Shown: piece by piece, positions 31,918-45,055 of the stretch
How the letters are laid out: each line of letters begins with the position of its first letter
Numbering within the stretch: position 1 is the first letter of the stretch
From: Sarcophilus harrisii
Taxonomy: Eukaryota; Chordata; Mammalia; Dasyuromorphia; Dasyuridae
Assembly: GCF_902635505.1 (NCBI RefSeq)
Contig: NC_045432.1
Location: forward strand, 77,675,051-77,739,050
DNA length: 64,000 nucleotides
Direction: 5' to 3'
Notes under the pieces: model-generated
What the model was told of the DNA's origin: nothing
Databases searched by the model: none
Seen by the model: only the letters and a program-made list of their open reading frames with translations
Made by a program: the position numbers and the translations under genes

Positions 31918-33066
31918 CTAATGACTTGTTGGTAAATTTGTGAACTGATCCAGCCATTCTGGAGATCAATTGGGAACTATGCTCAAAGGGCTATGAAACT
32001 GTGCATACCCTTTGACCCAGCAGTCTCACTACTGGGTTTCTTTCCCAAAGAACTCATAAAAGAGGGGGAAAGCCCACATGTTCAAAAATGGTTATTGCAG
32101 CCCTTTTTTGTGGTTGCAAGATGGAAATTGAGGGGACGCCCATCAGTTGGGGAATGGCTGAATAAGTGATGGCTTCTGAATGTAACAGAGTCTTGTTGTT
32201 CAATAAGAAATGGTACAAGGTTATGTGCTGGTCGGTCTTGTGATGTGCCTTGGGTCTGCTGAGCAAAACAGGGGTCCAGGGTAATTCCAGTGGCCTTGGG
32301 ATGAAAAATGGCTGCCAAATGTATGGAAATTGAATGTGAGTGGCACAATGGTGTTTTCAGCTTTTGGTTGGTTTGTTTTCCTTTGTCGTGATTTTCCCTT
32401 TTGGTCTTGAATTTTTTGGTCTTGGAATTTTTCTTGAAAAGATGCATAATATGGAAATATGTTTAAAATGATTGTACATGTATGCCCTATGTCAGGCTGC
32501 TTGGTGTTTGGGGAAGTAAGGGAGAGAGAGGGGATAACTTGGAATTCAAAATCTTACAAAAATGAATGTTAAAAACAATCTTTATATGTAATTTGAAAAA
32601 TAAATAGTATGGAAATTATAAAACAGAGAGAATGAAGTGGGGAGAGAGAAATGAGAGAGACAGACAGAAATGTAGAAATAGACACACATTAGGTGAGAGA
32701 GAGATAAAGACAGAAAAGGAGAGACAAACAGAGCAGGTTGAGGAAGGGAAAGAAATAGAAGAATTGGTGGGAAAAGAGAAAAAAGAGAGACACACACAGA
32801 CACAGAGACAAAGACAAAGAGAGACAGAAGGAGAGAGTGAGAGTGACAAAGGAAATAAAAATGCACAGATAATTAGAGAGACACAGAGAGAGAGACAGAA
32901 AGGGGAAAGATATACATACAAAGAGATAGACACAGAGAGTAAGAGAAAGACAGGGAAAAAGAGAAATGCACTGGAGAGGGAGAAAAAGAGAGAGACTCAG
33001 AAACAGAAAGAGAGAGATGATTGTGATGCACAGAAGGATTAAGAGAAATAGAGAGGGAGAGTAGGG
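31918..33066 (+). repeat. Macrosatellite unit 2 (type S2)
   Basis: L1 part to about 32622. Diagnostic 'gttattgcagcccttttttg' is shared only with the unit at 60567. No tail duplication. A local duplication around 'ggtcttgaattttttggtct' (32402-32430) is private to this unit. Confidence 0.88.
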
Positions 33067-34270
33067 CTAATGCATTGTTGGTAAATTTGTGAACTGATCC
33101 AGCCATTCTGGAGATCAATTGGCAACTATGCTCAAAGGGCTATCAAACTGTGCATACCCTTTGACCCAGCAGTCTCAATACTGGGTTTCTGTCTCTAAGG
33201 GATCATAAAAGAGGGGAAGGGACCCACCTGTGCAAAAATGGTTGTAGAAGCCCTCTGGGGTGGCAAGGAGCTGGAAATTGAGGGGATGCCCATTGATGGG
33301 GAATGGCTGAATAAGTGATGGCATTTGAATGTAATGTTGTTCAATAAGAAATGGTACAAGGTTATGTGCTGGTCAGTCTTGTGATGTGCCCAAGACAGGG
33401 GTCCAGGGTAATTCCAGTGGACTTGGGATGAAAAATGGCTCCCAAATGTATGGAAATTGAATGTGGACGGCACAAGGGTGTTTTCAGCTTTTGGTTGGTT
33501 TGTTTTCCTTTGTTGTGGTTTTCCCTTTTGGTCTGATTTTTCTTTGAAAAGATGCGTAATATGGAAATATGTTTAAAATGATTGTACATGTATGCCCTAT
33601 GTCAGGCTGCTTGGTGTTTGGGGAAGTAAGGGAGAGAGTGGGGATAATTTGGAATTCAAAATCTTACAAAAATGAATGTTAAATTAAAAAATGAATGTTA
33701 AAAACAATCTTTACATGTAATTTGAAAAATAAATAATATGGAAATTATAAAAGAGAGAGAATGAAGTGGGGGAGAGAAATGAGAGAGACACAAACAGACA
33801 TGTAGAAATAGACACAGATCAGGTGAGAGAGAGATAAAGACAGAAAAGGAGAGACAAACAGAGCAGGTTGAGGGAAGGAAAGAGAGAGAGAAGAATTGGT
33901 GGGAAAAGAGAGAAAAAAGAGACACTGAGACACACACAGACAAAAAAAAACAAAGACAAAGAGAGACAGAGGGAGAGATTGAGAGAGACAAAGGAGATAA
34001 ACAAAAATGCACAGATCATCAGAGAGACAGAGACAGAGAGAGAGATACAGACAGACACAGAAAGAGACAGAAAGGGGGAAGATATACATACAAAGAGATA
34101 GACACAGAGAGAGTAACAGAGAGACACAGAGAGAGTAACAGAGAGACAAAGGGAAAAAGAGATGTACTGGAGAGGGAGACAGAAAAAAAGAGAGACAGAG
34201 ACTCAGACAGAAAGAGAGAGATGATTGTGATACACAGAAGGATTAAGAGAAATAGAGAGGGAGAGTAGGG
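33067..34270 (+). repeat. Macrosatellite unit 3 (type S1)
   Basis: L1 part to about 33751. Diagnostic 'gtttctgtctctaagggatc' and 'gtagaagccctctggggtgg'. The tail duplication is present. Confidence 0.88.
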
Positions 34271-35657
34271 CTAATGCATTGTTGGTAAATTTGTGAACTG
34301 ATCCAGCCATTCTGGAGATCAATTGGGAACTATGCTCAAAGGGCTATCAAACTGTGCATCCTCTTTGACCCAGCAGTCTCACTACTGGGTTTCTGTCTCT
34401 AAGGGATCATAAAAGAGGGGAAGGGACCCACCTGTGCAAAAATGGTTGTAGAAGCCCTCTGGGGTGGCAAGGAGCTGGAAATTGAGGGATGCCCATTGAT
34501 GGGGAATGGCTGAATAAGTGATGGCATCTGAATGTAACGGAGTCTTGTTGTTCAATAAGAAATGGTACAAGGTTATGTGCTGGTCAGTTTTGTGATGTGC
34601 CCTGGGTCTGCTGAGCAAAACAGGGGCCCAGGGCAATTCCAGTGGACTTGGGATGAAAAATGGCATCCACATCCAGGGAGAAAACTGTGGAGCCTGGATG
34701 TGGATGACAAAATGGTGTTTTCAACTTTTTGTTTGGTTCGCTTTTCTTTGTCGTGCTTTTCCCCTTTTGGTCTGATCTTTCTTGCATAAGATGAGTAACA
34801 TGGAGGCATGCTTAAAATGATTGTACATGTATGCCCTGTGTCAGACTGCTTGCTCTCTTAGGGAGCCGGGAAGTAAGGGAAAGGGGAGGAAAATTTGGAA
34901 TTCAAAATCTTACCAAAATGAATGATGAAAACTTTATATGTAACTGGAAAAATAAATTATTACTGAAATTAAAAAAGAGATAGAGTGAAGTGAGGGGGAG
35001 AGAAACAAATGAAGAGACAGCCAGAGAGGGGGAGACATTTATGGATAGAGAGACAGTTATCAGGAGAGAAAGGTAGATAAAGACAGAGAAGGAAAGCCAG
35101 AAAGGAAGAGAGCGCAAAGTGAGGAGGGAAGAGAGGGAAAGAAGGGAGGGAAAGAGAGGAGTCAGTGAAGAGAGAAAGGAAGAAAAAAGACAGGAAAGAC
35201 ACAATGAGAGACAGAGAGGGAGAGAGACAATAAGATACAGAAAGGGAGACAAACAAAAATGCATAATCCCAGAGAGACAGAGACAAAGAAGAGGGAAGAT
35301 ATGCTTACAGATTTAGAAAAAGACACATAGAGAAAGAGATACAGAGAATGATAGAACCACAAAATGACATAAAGAGAGTGACAGAGTGAAAGAGAGAGAT
35401 TAAGAGAAAAAAAAGGAGGAGAGGGGAACAGATGGGCTGGAGAAAGTCAGGGAAAGACAGAGAGAGACATAGAGTCAGAGGAGAGACAGACATAAAGAGA
35501 GAGCAGGGTGAAGGAGTGGGAAAGAAAGAGGCAAGGGAGGGAATGAGGCAGACAGGTCAGTGGGGAGAGGCAGACACAGACAGACACCCGGAAAGAAACA
35601 GACACAGGTGTGATCATGATATAGAGAAAAACTATGAGAGAGAGAGAGAGAGCGGAG
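34271..35657 (+). repeat. Macrosatellite unit 4 (mosaic S1/ancestral-like)
   Basis: The 5' half is S1 (same diagnostics as unit 3). From about 34650 it changes to an L1-like form with 'catccacatccagggagaaa', absent from other S1 units. It has a longer spacer of about 680 bp and no tail duplication. The switch suggests gene conversion or unequal exchange. Confidence 0.85.
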
Positions 35658-36997
35658 CTAACGTGTTGGTGAAGTTGTGAACTGATTTGCAAAGCATTTT
35701 GAAACTCTGCCCAAAGGGTTATGGAAGTGTCCGTACCCTTTGATTCAGCATTGTAATTATTGGGTCTGTATGTAAGAGATCACAAAAGAGGGGAAAGGAC
35801 CCACATGTGTAAAATGTTTGTAGCGGCCCTTGTGGTGGCAAGGAGCTGGAAACTGAGTGGATGGCCATCAACTGGGGAATGGCCGAACAAGTTATGGTAT
35901 ATGAATGTAATTGATTGTTCTTGTTCAGTAGGAAATATACAGGATTATAGGCTGTGCAACCTCATGTTAAACCTTAGCTCTCCTGAGCAATATGATGATC
36001 TCTGTCAATTCCAGCAGACTTGGGGTGTAAAATGGCCTCCGAATGGGTGGAGACTGTGTGGAGGCAGAATGGTGTTTTCAGCCTTTTGGTTGGTTCGTTT
36101 TTCTTTGTTGTACTTTTCCCCTTTTGGTCTGATCTTTCTTGCTTAAGATTAGTATGGAAATATGTTAAAATGATTATACATGTATAACCTATGTCAGATT
36201 GCTTGCTGTTTTTGAGAGGGGGGGATGAGGAAACCAGGGGGGCCATTTGGGATTCAAATTGTTAATAAAATGACTGTTGAAACGAATTTTTACAGGTACC
36301 TGGAAAATTCAATTACTGTTGAAATTTAAAAAGAGTGAAATGGGAGGGAAGGAGAGAGCCAGAGGCAGACAGAGAGAGGGAGGGAAATAGAGAGAGGGAG
36401 AGAGACAGAGAGATACAAAGAAAAAGAGACAGATACAGAGAGAGGATAGAGAAAAAAGTAAGAGATAGACAAGACAGCGACAGAGAGAGAGAGAGAAGAG
36501 AGAGAAAGCGAGAGCGAGCGAGCAAGGGAGAGACAGACAGACAGTGGAAGGAGGGAAGGAGTGAAGGGGGCAGAGAGAAAGCCAGAGAAACACAGAGAGA
36601 GACAGAGAGGGAGAAGAAACAAATATGCACAGATTATCAGTGAGACTAAGAGAGAGGGGGGAGGGAGGGAGAGAGAGAAGGGGGGCAGGATAGACACACA
36701 GAGACACAGAAAGATAGGTAGATACAGGGAGTGAGACACACAGAGAAATGGATGGAGAGAGTAACAGAGACACAGACAAAAAGAGAAATTAAGAGGAAAA
36801 AAGGGAGGAGGGGGATAGAGATGGGCTACAGAGCGAGAGCGAGGGAGAGTGAGAGAGAGAGAGACAGAGAGCTCAAGGGAGACACACATGGACAGAAGGA
36901 GAAGATAGAGATGTAGAGAAGAACTAAAAAAGAGATATTAAGGGAGAATTATAGAAAGGAGAGAGAGAGAAATCCAGAAAGAGACAGAAAGATTGAG
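35658..36997 (+). repeat. Macrosatellite unit 5 (type C)
   Basis: A divergent unit. It starts 'ctaacgtgttggtgaagttg', lacks the 'ccagccattctgg' stretch (a short deletion after 'gtgaactgattt'), and ends 'ttactgttgaaatttaaaaa' near 36332. Its near-identical partner is 58061-59364. Confidence 0.87.
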
Positions 36998-38192
36998 AAT
37001 AATGCATTTCTGGTGGATTTGTGAACTGATCCAGCCATTCTGGAGAGCAATTTGGAACTGTGCCCCAAGGGCTGGCAAACTGTGCATCCCCTTTGATCCA
37101 GCAGTCTCACTACTGGTTCTGCATCCCAAAAGGATGGTGATAAAAGAGGATAAAGGACCCATATGTCCAAAAATAATTGTGGCAGCCCTTTTTGTGGTTG
37201 CAACAAAGTGAGGGGATGCACATCAATGGAGGAATGGCTGAATAAGTGATGGGATATGAATGTAATGGAACATTATTTTTCAATAAGAAATGATACAAGG
37301 TTATGTGATAAGTTCTGTGGGTCTGTGTTAGCTCTTCTAAATAATAGTGATTTCTGGCAATTCCAGTAGACTTGGGGTGTAAGATGGCATCCAAATGGGT
37401 GGGGACGGGGTGTGGAGGCAGAATGGTGTTTTCAGCCTTTTGGTTGGTTTGTTGTCCTGTCTTGTGTTTTTTACATTTTGGACTGATTTTCTGGCATATG
37501 ATGCGTAATATGGAAATGTTTAAAATGATTGTACATGTATAACCTATGTCAGACTGCTTGGTGTTTTGGGAAGTAACGGAGAGAGTGCGGATAATTTGGA
37601 ATTCAAAATCTTACAAAAATGAATGTTAAATTAAAAAATGACTGTTAAAAGCAATCTTTACATGTAATTTGAAAAATAAATAATATGGAAATTATAAAAG
37701 AGAGAGAATGAAGTGAGGAGAGAGAAATGAGAGAGACACAGACAGACATGTAGAAATAGACACAGATCAGGTGAGACAGAGATAAAGACAGAAAAGGAGA
37801 GACAAACAGAGCAGGTTGAGGGAGGGAAAGAGAGAGAGAAGAATTGCTGGGAAAAGAGAGAGAAAAAAGAGACACTGAGACACAGGCACATAAAAAAAAC
37901 AAAGACAGAGAGATAGACGAAGAGATTGAGAGAGACAAAGGAGATGAACAAAAATGCACACATCAGAGAGACAGAGAGAGAGACAAAGATACAGAAAGAG
38001 ACAGAAAGGGGGAAGATGTACATACAAAGAGATAGACAGAGAGAGTAACAGAGAGACAAAGGGAAAAAGAGAGATGGACTGGAGAGGGAGACAGAAAAAA
38101 AGAGAGAAAAAGAGACGGAGACTCAAAGACAGAAAGAGAGCGATGATTGTGATACACAGAAGGATTAAGAGAAATAGAGAGGGAGAGTAGGG
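36998..38192 (+). repeat. Macrosatellite unit 6 (type D, with an S-type 3' half)
   Basis: The 5' part matches 59365-59939 closely ('gcatttctggtggatttgtg', 'gaggatggtgataaaagagg'-like context). At about 37566 it switches to the S-type end, including the tail duplication. The partner unit keeps a different 3' half. This is a recombinant monomer. Confidence 0.87.
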
Positions 38193-39381
38193 CTAATGCA
38201 TTGTTGGTAAATTTGTGAACTGATCCAGCCATTCTGGAGATCAATTGGGAACTGTGCTCAAAGGGCTTTCAAACTGTGCATCCCCTTTGACCCAGCAGTC
38301 TCATTATTGGGTTTCTGTCTGAAAGGGATCATAAAAGAGGGGAAGGGACCCACCTGTGCAAAAATGGTTGTAGAAGCCCTCTGGGGTGGCAAGGAGCTGG
38401 AAATTGAGGGATGCCCATTGATGGGGAATGGCTGAATAAGTGATGGTATCTGAATGTAACAGAGTCTTGTTTCAATAAGAAATGGTACAAGGTTATTGCT
38501 GGTCAGTCTTGTGATGTGCCTTGGGTCCTGCTGAGCAAGACAGGGGTCCAGGGTAATTCCAGTGGCCTTGGGATGAAAAATGGCTGCCAAATGTATGGAA
38601 ATTGAATGTGAGCGGCACAGTGGTGTTTTCAGCTTTTTGTTGGTTTGTCCCTTTGTCATTTTCCCCCTTTCGTCTGATTTTTCTTGAAAAGAGGCATAAT
38701 ATGGAAATATGTTTAAAATTATTGTACATGTGTAACCTATGTCAGGCTGCTTGGTGTTTGGGGAAGTAAGGGAAGAGTGGGGATAATTTGGAATTCAAAA
38801 TCTTACAAAAATGAATGTTAAAAACAATCTTCATATGTAATTCGAAAAATAAATAATATGGAAATTATAAGAGAGAGAGAGAATGAAGTGAGGAGAGAGA
38901 AATGAGAGACAAAGACAGACATGTAGAAATAGACACAGATCAGGTGAGACAGAGATAAAGACAGAAAAGGAGATTCAAACAGAGCAGGTTGAGGGAGGGA
39001 AAGAGAGATAGAAGAATTGGTGAGAAAAGAGAGAAAAAAGAGACACTGAGACACACGCAGACACATAGAGACAAAGCCAAAGAGACACAGAGGGAGAGAT
39101 TGAGAGAGATAAAGGAGATAAACAAAAATGCATAGATAATCAGAGAAACAGAGAGAGAGAGAGAGAGAGAGACAGATAGACAGACAGACACAGAGAGACA
39201 GAAAGGGGAGGACATACATACAAAGAGATAGACACAGAGAGAGTAAGAGACAGGGGAAAAAGATGCACTGGAGAGGGAGACAGTAAAAGAGAGAGAAAAA
39301 GAGACAGAGACTCAGAGACAGAAAGAGAGAGATAATTGTGATGCACAGAAGGCTTAAGAGGAATAGAGAGGGAGAGTAGTG
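38193..39381 (+). repeat. Macrosatellite unit 7 (type S1, sub-variant)
   Basis: Shares private changes with unit 8 ('gggctttcaaactgtgcatc', 'gtttctgtctgaaagg'), so the two neighbours arose by a recent local duplication. No tail duplication in this unit. Confidence 0.88.
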
Positions 39382-40578
39382 CTAATGCATTGTTGGTAAA
39401 TTTGTGAACTGATCCAGCCATTCTGGAGATCAATTGGGAACTGTGCTCAAAGGGCTTTCAAACTGTGCATCCCCTTTGACCCAGCAGTCTTATTATTGGG
39501 TTTCTGTCTGAAAGGGGTCATAAAAGAGGGGAAGGGACCCACCTGTGCAAAAATGGTTGTAGAAGCCCTCTGGGGTGGCAAGGAGCTGGAAATTGAGGGA
39601 TGCCCATCGATTGGGGAATGGCTGAATAAGTGATGGCATCTGAATGTAACAGAGTCTTGTTGTTCAATAAGAAATGGTACAAGGTTATGTGCTGGTCAGT
39701 CTTGTGATGTGCCTTGGGTCCTGCTGAGCAAGATAGGGGTCCAGGGTAATTCCAGTGGCCTTGGAATGAAAAATGGCTGCCAAATGTATGGAAATTGAAT
39801 GTGAGCGGCACAGTGGTGTTTTCAGCTTTTTGGTTGGTTTGTTTTCCTTTGTCGTGATTTTCCCTTTTGGTCTGGTTTTTCTTGAAAAGATGCATAATAT
39901 GGAAATATGTTTAAAATGATTGTACATGTATGTCCTATGTCAGGCTGCTTGGTGTTTGGGGAAGTAAGGGAAGAGTGGGGATAATTTGGAATTCAAAATC
40001 TTACAAAAATGAATGTTAAATTAAAAAAAAATGAATGTTAAAACAATCTTTACATGTAATTTGAAAAATAAATAATATGGAAATTATAAGAGAGATAGAA
40101 TGAAGTGGGAGAGAGAAATGAGAGACACAGACAGACATGTAGAAATAGACAAAGATCAGGTGAGACAGAGATAAAGACAGAAAAGGAGAGACCAGCAGAG
40201 CAGGTTGAGGGAGGGAAAGAGAGATAAAAGAATTGATGGGAAAAGAGAGAGAATAAATAGACACCGAGACACACACAGACCCATAGAGACAAAGAAAAAG
40301 AGAGACAGAGGGAGAGATTGAGAGAGACAAAGGAGATAAACAAAAATGCACAGATCAGAGAGACAGAGACAGAGAGACACAGACACAGAAAGAGACAGAA
40401 AGGCGGAAGATATACATACAAAGAGATAGACACAGAGAGAGTAAGAGAGAGGGAAAAAGAGAGATGCACTGGAGAGGGAGAGGGAGACAGGGAAAAAGAG
40501 ACAGAGACTCAGAGACAGAAAGAGAGAGATGATTGTGATACACAGAAGGATTAAGAGAAATAGAGAGGGAGAGTAGGG
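39382..40578 (+). repeat. Macrosatellite unit 8 (type S1, sub-variant)
   Basis: Same private changes as unit 7 in its 5' half, but with the tail duplication at its 3' end (40010-40040). Confidence 0.88.
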
Positions 40579-41693
40579 CTAATGCCTTGGTAAATTTGTG
40601 AACTGATCCAGCCATTCTGGAGATCAATTGGGAACTATGTTCAAAGGGCTATCAAAGTGTGCATACCCTTTGACCCAGCAGTCTCACTACTGGGTTTCTG
40701 TCTCTAAGGGATCAGAAAAGAGGGGAAGGGACCCACCTGTGCAAAAATGGTTGTAGAAGCCCTCTGGGGTGGCAAGGAGCTGGAAATTGAGGGGATGCCC
40801 ATGGATTGGGGAATGGCTGAATAAGTGATCGCATCTGAATGTAATGGAGTCTTGTTGTTCAATAAGAAATGGTACAAGGTTATGTGCTGGTCAGTTTTGT
40901 GATGTGCCTTGGGTCCTGCTGAGCAAGGCCAGGGGTCCAGGGTAATTCCAGTGGCCTTGGGATGACAACTGGCTGCCAAATGTATGGAAATTGAATGTGG
41001 ACGGCACAAGGGTGTTTTCAGCCTTTGGTTGGTTTTTTTTCCTCTCTTGTGGTTTTTCCCTTTTGGTCTGGTTTTTCTTGCATAAGATGCATAATATGGA
41101 AATATGTTTAAAATGATTGTACATGTATGCCCTATGTCAGGCTGCTTGGTGTTTGGGGAAGTAATGGAGAGAGTGGGGATAATTTGGAATTCAAAATCTT
41201 ACAAAAATGAATGTTAAATTAAAAAAAATGAATGTTAAAACAATCTTTACATGTAATTTGAAAAATAAATAATATGGAAATTATAAAAGAGAAAGAATGA
41301 AGTGGGAGAGAGAAATGAAAGACACAGATCAGGTGAGAGAGAGATAAAGACAGAAAAGGAGAGACAAACAGAGCAGGTTGAGGGAGGGAAAGAGAGAGGG
41401 AAGAATTGCTGGGAAAAGAGAGAGAAAAAAGAGACACTGAGACACACACATATTAAAAAAAACAAAGACAGAGAGACAGAAGAAGAGATTGAGAGAGACA
41501 AAGGAGATAAACAAAAATGCACACATCATCAGAGAGACAGACAGAGAGAGAGACACAGATACAGAAAGAGGCAGAAAGGGGGAAGATGTACATACAAAGA
41601 GATAGAGAGAGTAACAGAGAGAAAAGGTCAAAGACAGAGAGAGATGATTGTGATACACAGAAGGATTAAGAGAAATAGAGAGGGAGAGTAGGG
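40579..41693 (+). repeat. Macrosatellite unit 9 (type S1, short spacer)
   Basis: L1 part to about 41288 with tail duplication. The spacer is only about 405 bp, having lost landmarks kept in other units. The next unit starts at 41694 and is cut by the gap after 52 bp. Confidence 0.88.
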
Positions 41694-41745
41694 CTAATGC
41701 ATTGTTGGTAAATTTGTGAAGTGATCCAGCCATTCTGGAGATCAA

Positions 41746-41845
41746 NNNNNNNNNNNNNNNNNNNNNNNNNNNNNNNNNNNNNNNNNNNNNNNNNNNNNNN
41801 NNNNNNNNNNNNNNNNNNNNNNNNNNNNNNNNNNNNNNNNNNNNN
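41746..41845. other. Assembly gap, exactly 100 N
   Basis: A round 100-N run, normally a placeholder for a gap of unknown size. It lies between satellite sequence on the left and AT-rich unique DNA on the right. The order and distance across it are therefore not established. Confidence 0.99.
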
Positions 41846-44499
41846 AATTAAATTGGTTGTAAATGAAGAAAATAGTAATTTGCAAACACATTAATCCTAT
41901 GACTTCAGATACATGGGGATAAGGTGTTGGAATATAGAACCTAAGGGATATCTGAGTATGTTTACACTACTTTTACCTTATGAAATGTTATGGAGCTGAA
42001 TTTTCAGGCTGTTCTATGTAGAAGAATATTTGGCTTGTGATCAGTAAAGCAATTTTATTTTTCATCACCTGTGATTTTTAAAAATGAGAATAGGACAGAG
42101 GATCCTGAAATTTTCAGCACCTTTTTTTTCTTTTCTAAATATATTTGGTTTAGTTATTCTTTTTATGCACACCGAGTTAAGGATTGGTGACTTTGTTGTC
42201 AGTTCAATGAAATAAAGATGAAATCAACAGCAGGACCCCATGTCCCCAGTTGCCCATTATGTTTTCTCTTCAGAACTGTCTAATGGAATAAAATATATTC
42301 TGCCTTTCCTTTTTTATTTACTAAAGATATGTGACTTCACTGTCAGAGCAATGCCCAGGAAATAAAATCATTGACAAAGCACAGTATGCTTCAGCTTGTT
42401 ACAACAGTACTTTAAATTGCATATTTTGTTTCCTTTTTTTTTTAAAGTTTATATGAATTTAATATTTTCACTCTCAATTTCATACCCACTTGGGAGAATG
42501 AAAAAACAAAAGTAGATTGCTATTCTTGTGTACTCATTGTCATTATTCCAACAGGCACCTACAGCTGTTCCTAGTCTCTATCCTACCTCTTATTCCTTTC
42601 TGCTATAGTTTCCTGCTGAGTCCCTGTGGCAGCAGCAGGTGTATTTTGCCAGGGGCAGGAATTGAAGTCATTAACAGCTGCTGCCCACACACAGGGCATG
42701 AGGGTTATTACCACTAGCTCATGGATCGACATTGGTGGACTACAAACCAATAAGAGCAGCTGTTGTAACTAATCAATTTCTGAAGTATATTGGTAGACCA
42801 GCACTTATGACTGCTGTGGAAACAACAGCTGTCTAAAAACTAGAACACGCGGTTAATACTCATCTTTGTCATATAAATGGAGTATGATCAATTCAACTCC
42901 TCCACGACCCCCCTCCCACCCAAGGTGGAGGAGAATTTGTGATAAAATACACTTTGGAAGGACATGGAAAATGTATTTGGCTTATAAAGAAGTTCCTGCT
43001 TTATTTCCTAGGGGAAAAAAAGGAAAAAAAGAAAAGTAAAACCAAGTATTAATAGTTATAAATAAAGAAGTCCTTTAAGCTGAGGTGCATTTCAAGCTCT
43101 CTTTTTGTTCTCATTCTCCCTACTGAGTTAATAAGGGTCTAAAATCTCTTCTTAGTTTATGTTAAAGCAAACAACATGAAAAAAGGGTCCTTTTGTCTTC
43201 CTGTGTTTTTCCAGAAACCAATCTGGAAGCATTTGAAAAGAACTATAGGGAAAACATTTTCATTAAAGGTAAATAACATGCAGAGAAATAGAAATTGTTT
43301 TTCTTCAAAGAAATTCAGGAAACAAGGAGGAATCCTGAGGTTCTGACATTCTGGTTTTGTTTAATGTAAAGCAAAATATCATCATAAAGGAATATGCTTA
43401 AATCCAAGTCATATAAAATATCTACATTTTTCCAGGGAAAATCCCAGAAAGGGATGATGTATTCCACTGAAATAAAATAAACCCTTTTTTTTGTATATTA
43501 AATTCATTTTCAAAAATTAAATGATTAACTATGTAAATTGTATATCTTCTCAGATATGTAGTTAGGGAGATATACAATTCATGTAAAGGCTATTTGTTTC
43601 AGTTTTACTGAAAACCTCATGCACTTTGTTTTTTTCTTGCTATCATGAAAGTTTGGTTCAGCTAACTGTATAATATGGGATAATCATTTAATCTGCTGGA
43701 GGCCTGAGATTCCTTTTCTGGCCAATGAGAGATTAAAACAAATTATAGAGAAGTACCCTTATGCATTAAATTCTGCAAATATATATCAATAATAATTTAT
43801 TTTTTTCCTGCCTTTTGGTTTAAAACAAAAAAAAATCTCTAGGTATAAATTACTTAAGGTAAATATTATTTACCATTTAGGAGCTCCCTTCTAACAAGCT
43901 AATAGAGACCAACTTTGAAAGTATTAAAAAACAGAGTGATGACTACCTATTTGAAAAGCACAGACTCAGCTAGAATATTAGCTGAGTAGTACCATGGGAA
44001 ACAAAAAGTTTTATTCATGTTTGTTATCACTATTTTCTGATATATTTTCCCTGTCATTGAATGCTACCTCATAGTAAAGAAAAATACTTTAGTAAACCAG
44101 CTGATCGACACTGAGTCAAAATATATAGAATACATAACATACTATAACCACAGCCACCCATCTTTCTACTTAAAAGCAAGAGGTATTTCATCATTAGTTA
44201 TTTGAAATAAGATTAGTTATTATAATTAATCGAGTCTTTAGCAATCTTTTGGTATTATACTTTTGTTTGTTATTATAATCATTGTAGATTATTCAGTTTC
44301 TATTTAAATTTCTCTTCAATTCACTCAGTCTATCAATACACATTACTATATGCTTGTTGCATACATATTTGTAGTTGTTTAGTCATTTTCAGTCATGTTA
44401 CTCTTGATGACTCAGAAAGATGAGTTTTTCAGACTTTAGGTGCAGTATTTTATCCATTGGGATATCTTGCTTTTCTTGTTTGGGCATAGATATTTGCAT
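41846..44499. other. AT-rich intergenic DNA
   Basis: Base composition changes abruptly to AT-rich. No gene, satellite unit or recognisable recent mobile element. Small frames (for example 66 codons from 42517) have no family resemblance. Confidence 0.5.
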
Positions 44500-44640
44500 T
44501 TTGTATTTTCTTTTTAGATTATAAGCAGCATTAGGTTAAGGATTGTTGTCTTGATTTTTCTTTTTTGTATCCTCAGAGTTTAGCACAGTATCTATCACAA
44601 AGTAGGAACTTAATAAATAATGACTCACTAACTAATGGAC
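44500..44640 (+). mobile_element. L2 3' end fragment
   Basis: 'tttagcacagtatctatcac' and 'aaagtaggaacttaataaat' match the 3' terminus of L2 in sense orientation. Confidence 0.65.
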
Positions 44641-45055
44641 ATACATTTTCTTTTATTTTTACTTTCCTTTTTATTGCAAATATAATATTGTAGTTGACTT
44701 AGCATATACAAAGTATTTATATTTTTGAAATCCTTGATATTTACATTAAGCAATTTATACCTAGAATTGCTGGCTCAAGAAATATAAACACTTAAGTTAA
44801 TTGTTGTATGTAAAATTCCATAACTCTCTCAACAGTAAGACTGTATTTCTATAGTCCCTCCAATATTGCCTATTTGCCACTTTTATTTGTTTGAATTGAA
44901 CACTCAGAACTATTTTAATTTGTGCTTCTAGATGAACAGCATTTTATTAAAAAAAAAAAAAAAAAACTAAAGGAAAGAATGGATTTCCAATCCCTCTGAT
45001 ATCACTCTCTTTTTTCTGACATCTTTCAATTAAAAAACACATTTTATTTATCATG
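44641..45055. other. AT-rich non-coding stretch
   Basis: Contains an A run of about 19 at 44948-44967; nothing else recognised. Confidence 0.4.

Larger units (their letters stand above)
30718..41745 (+). repeat. Macrosatellite array 1: about 1.2 kb L1-3'-end/purine composite, head to tail
   Basis: Nine full units and one partial unit, all in the same orientation. Unit lengths measured between L1 starts are 1200, 1149, 1204, 1387, 1340, 1195, 1189, 1197 and 1115 bp. Each unit has an L1 part (about 620-710 bp) beginning at the ORF2 'tgcattgttggt' site and ending 'aaataatatggaaattataa'. Each then has a purine spacer carrying shared landmarks (aaaaatgcacagat, gaagatatacatacaaagag, gagatgattgtgatgcacag). 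All complete units share an internal L1 deletion after 'caataagaaatgg'. Each unit supplies an AATAAA on the + strand at the L1 end, or a variant of it. The array is cut by the assembly gap. Confidence 0.93.
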
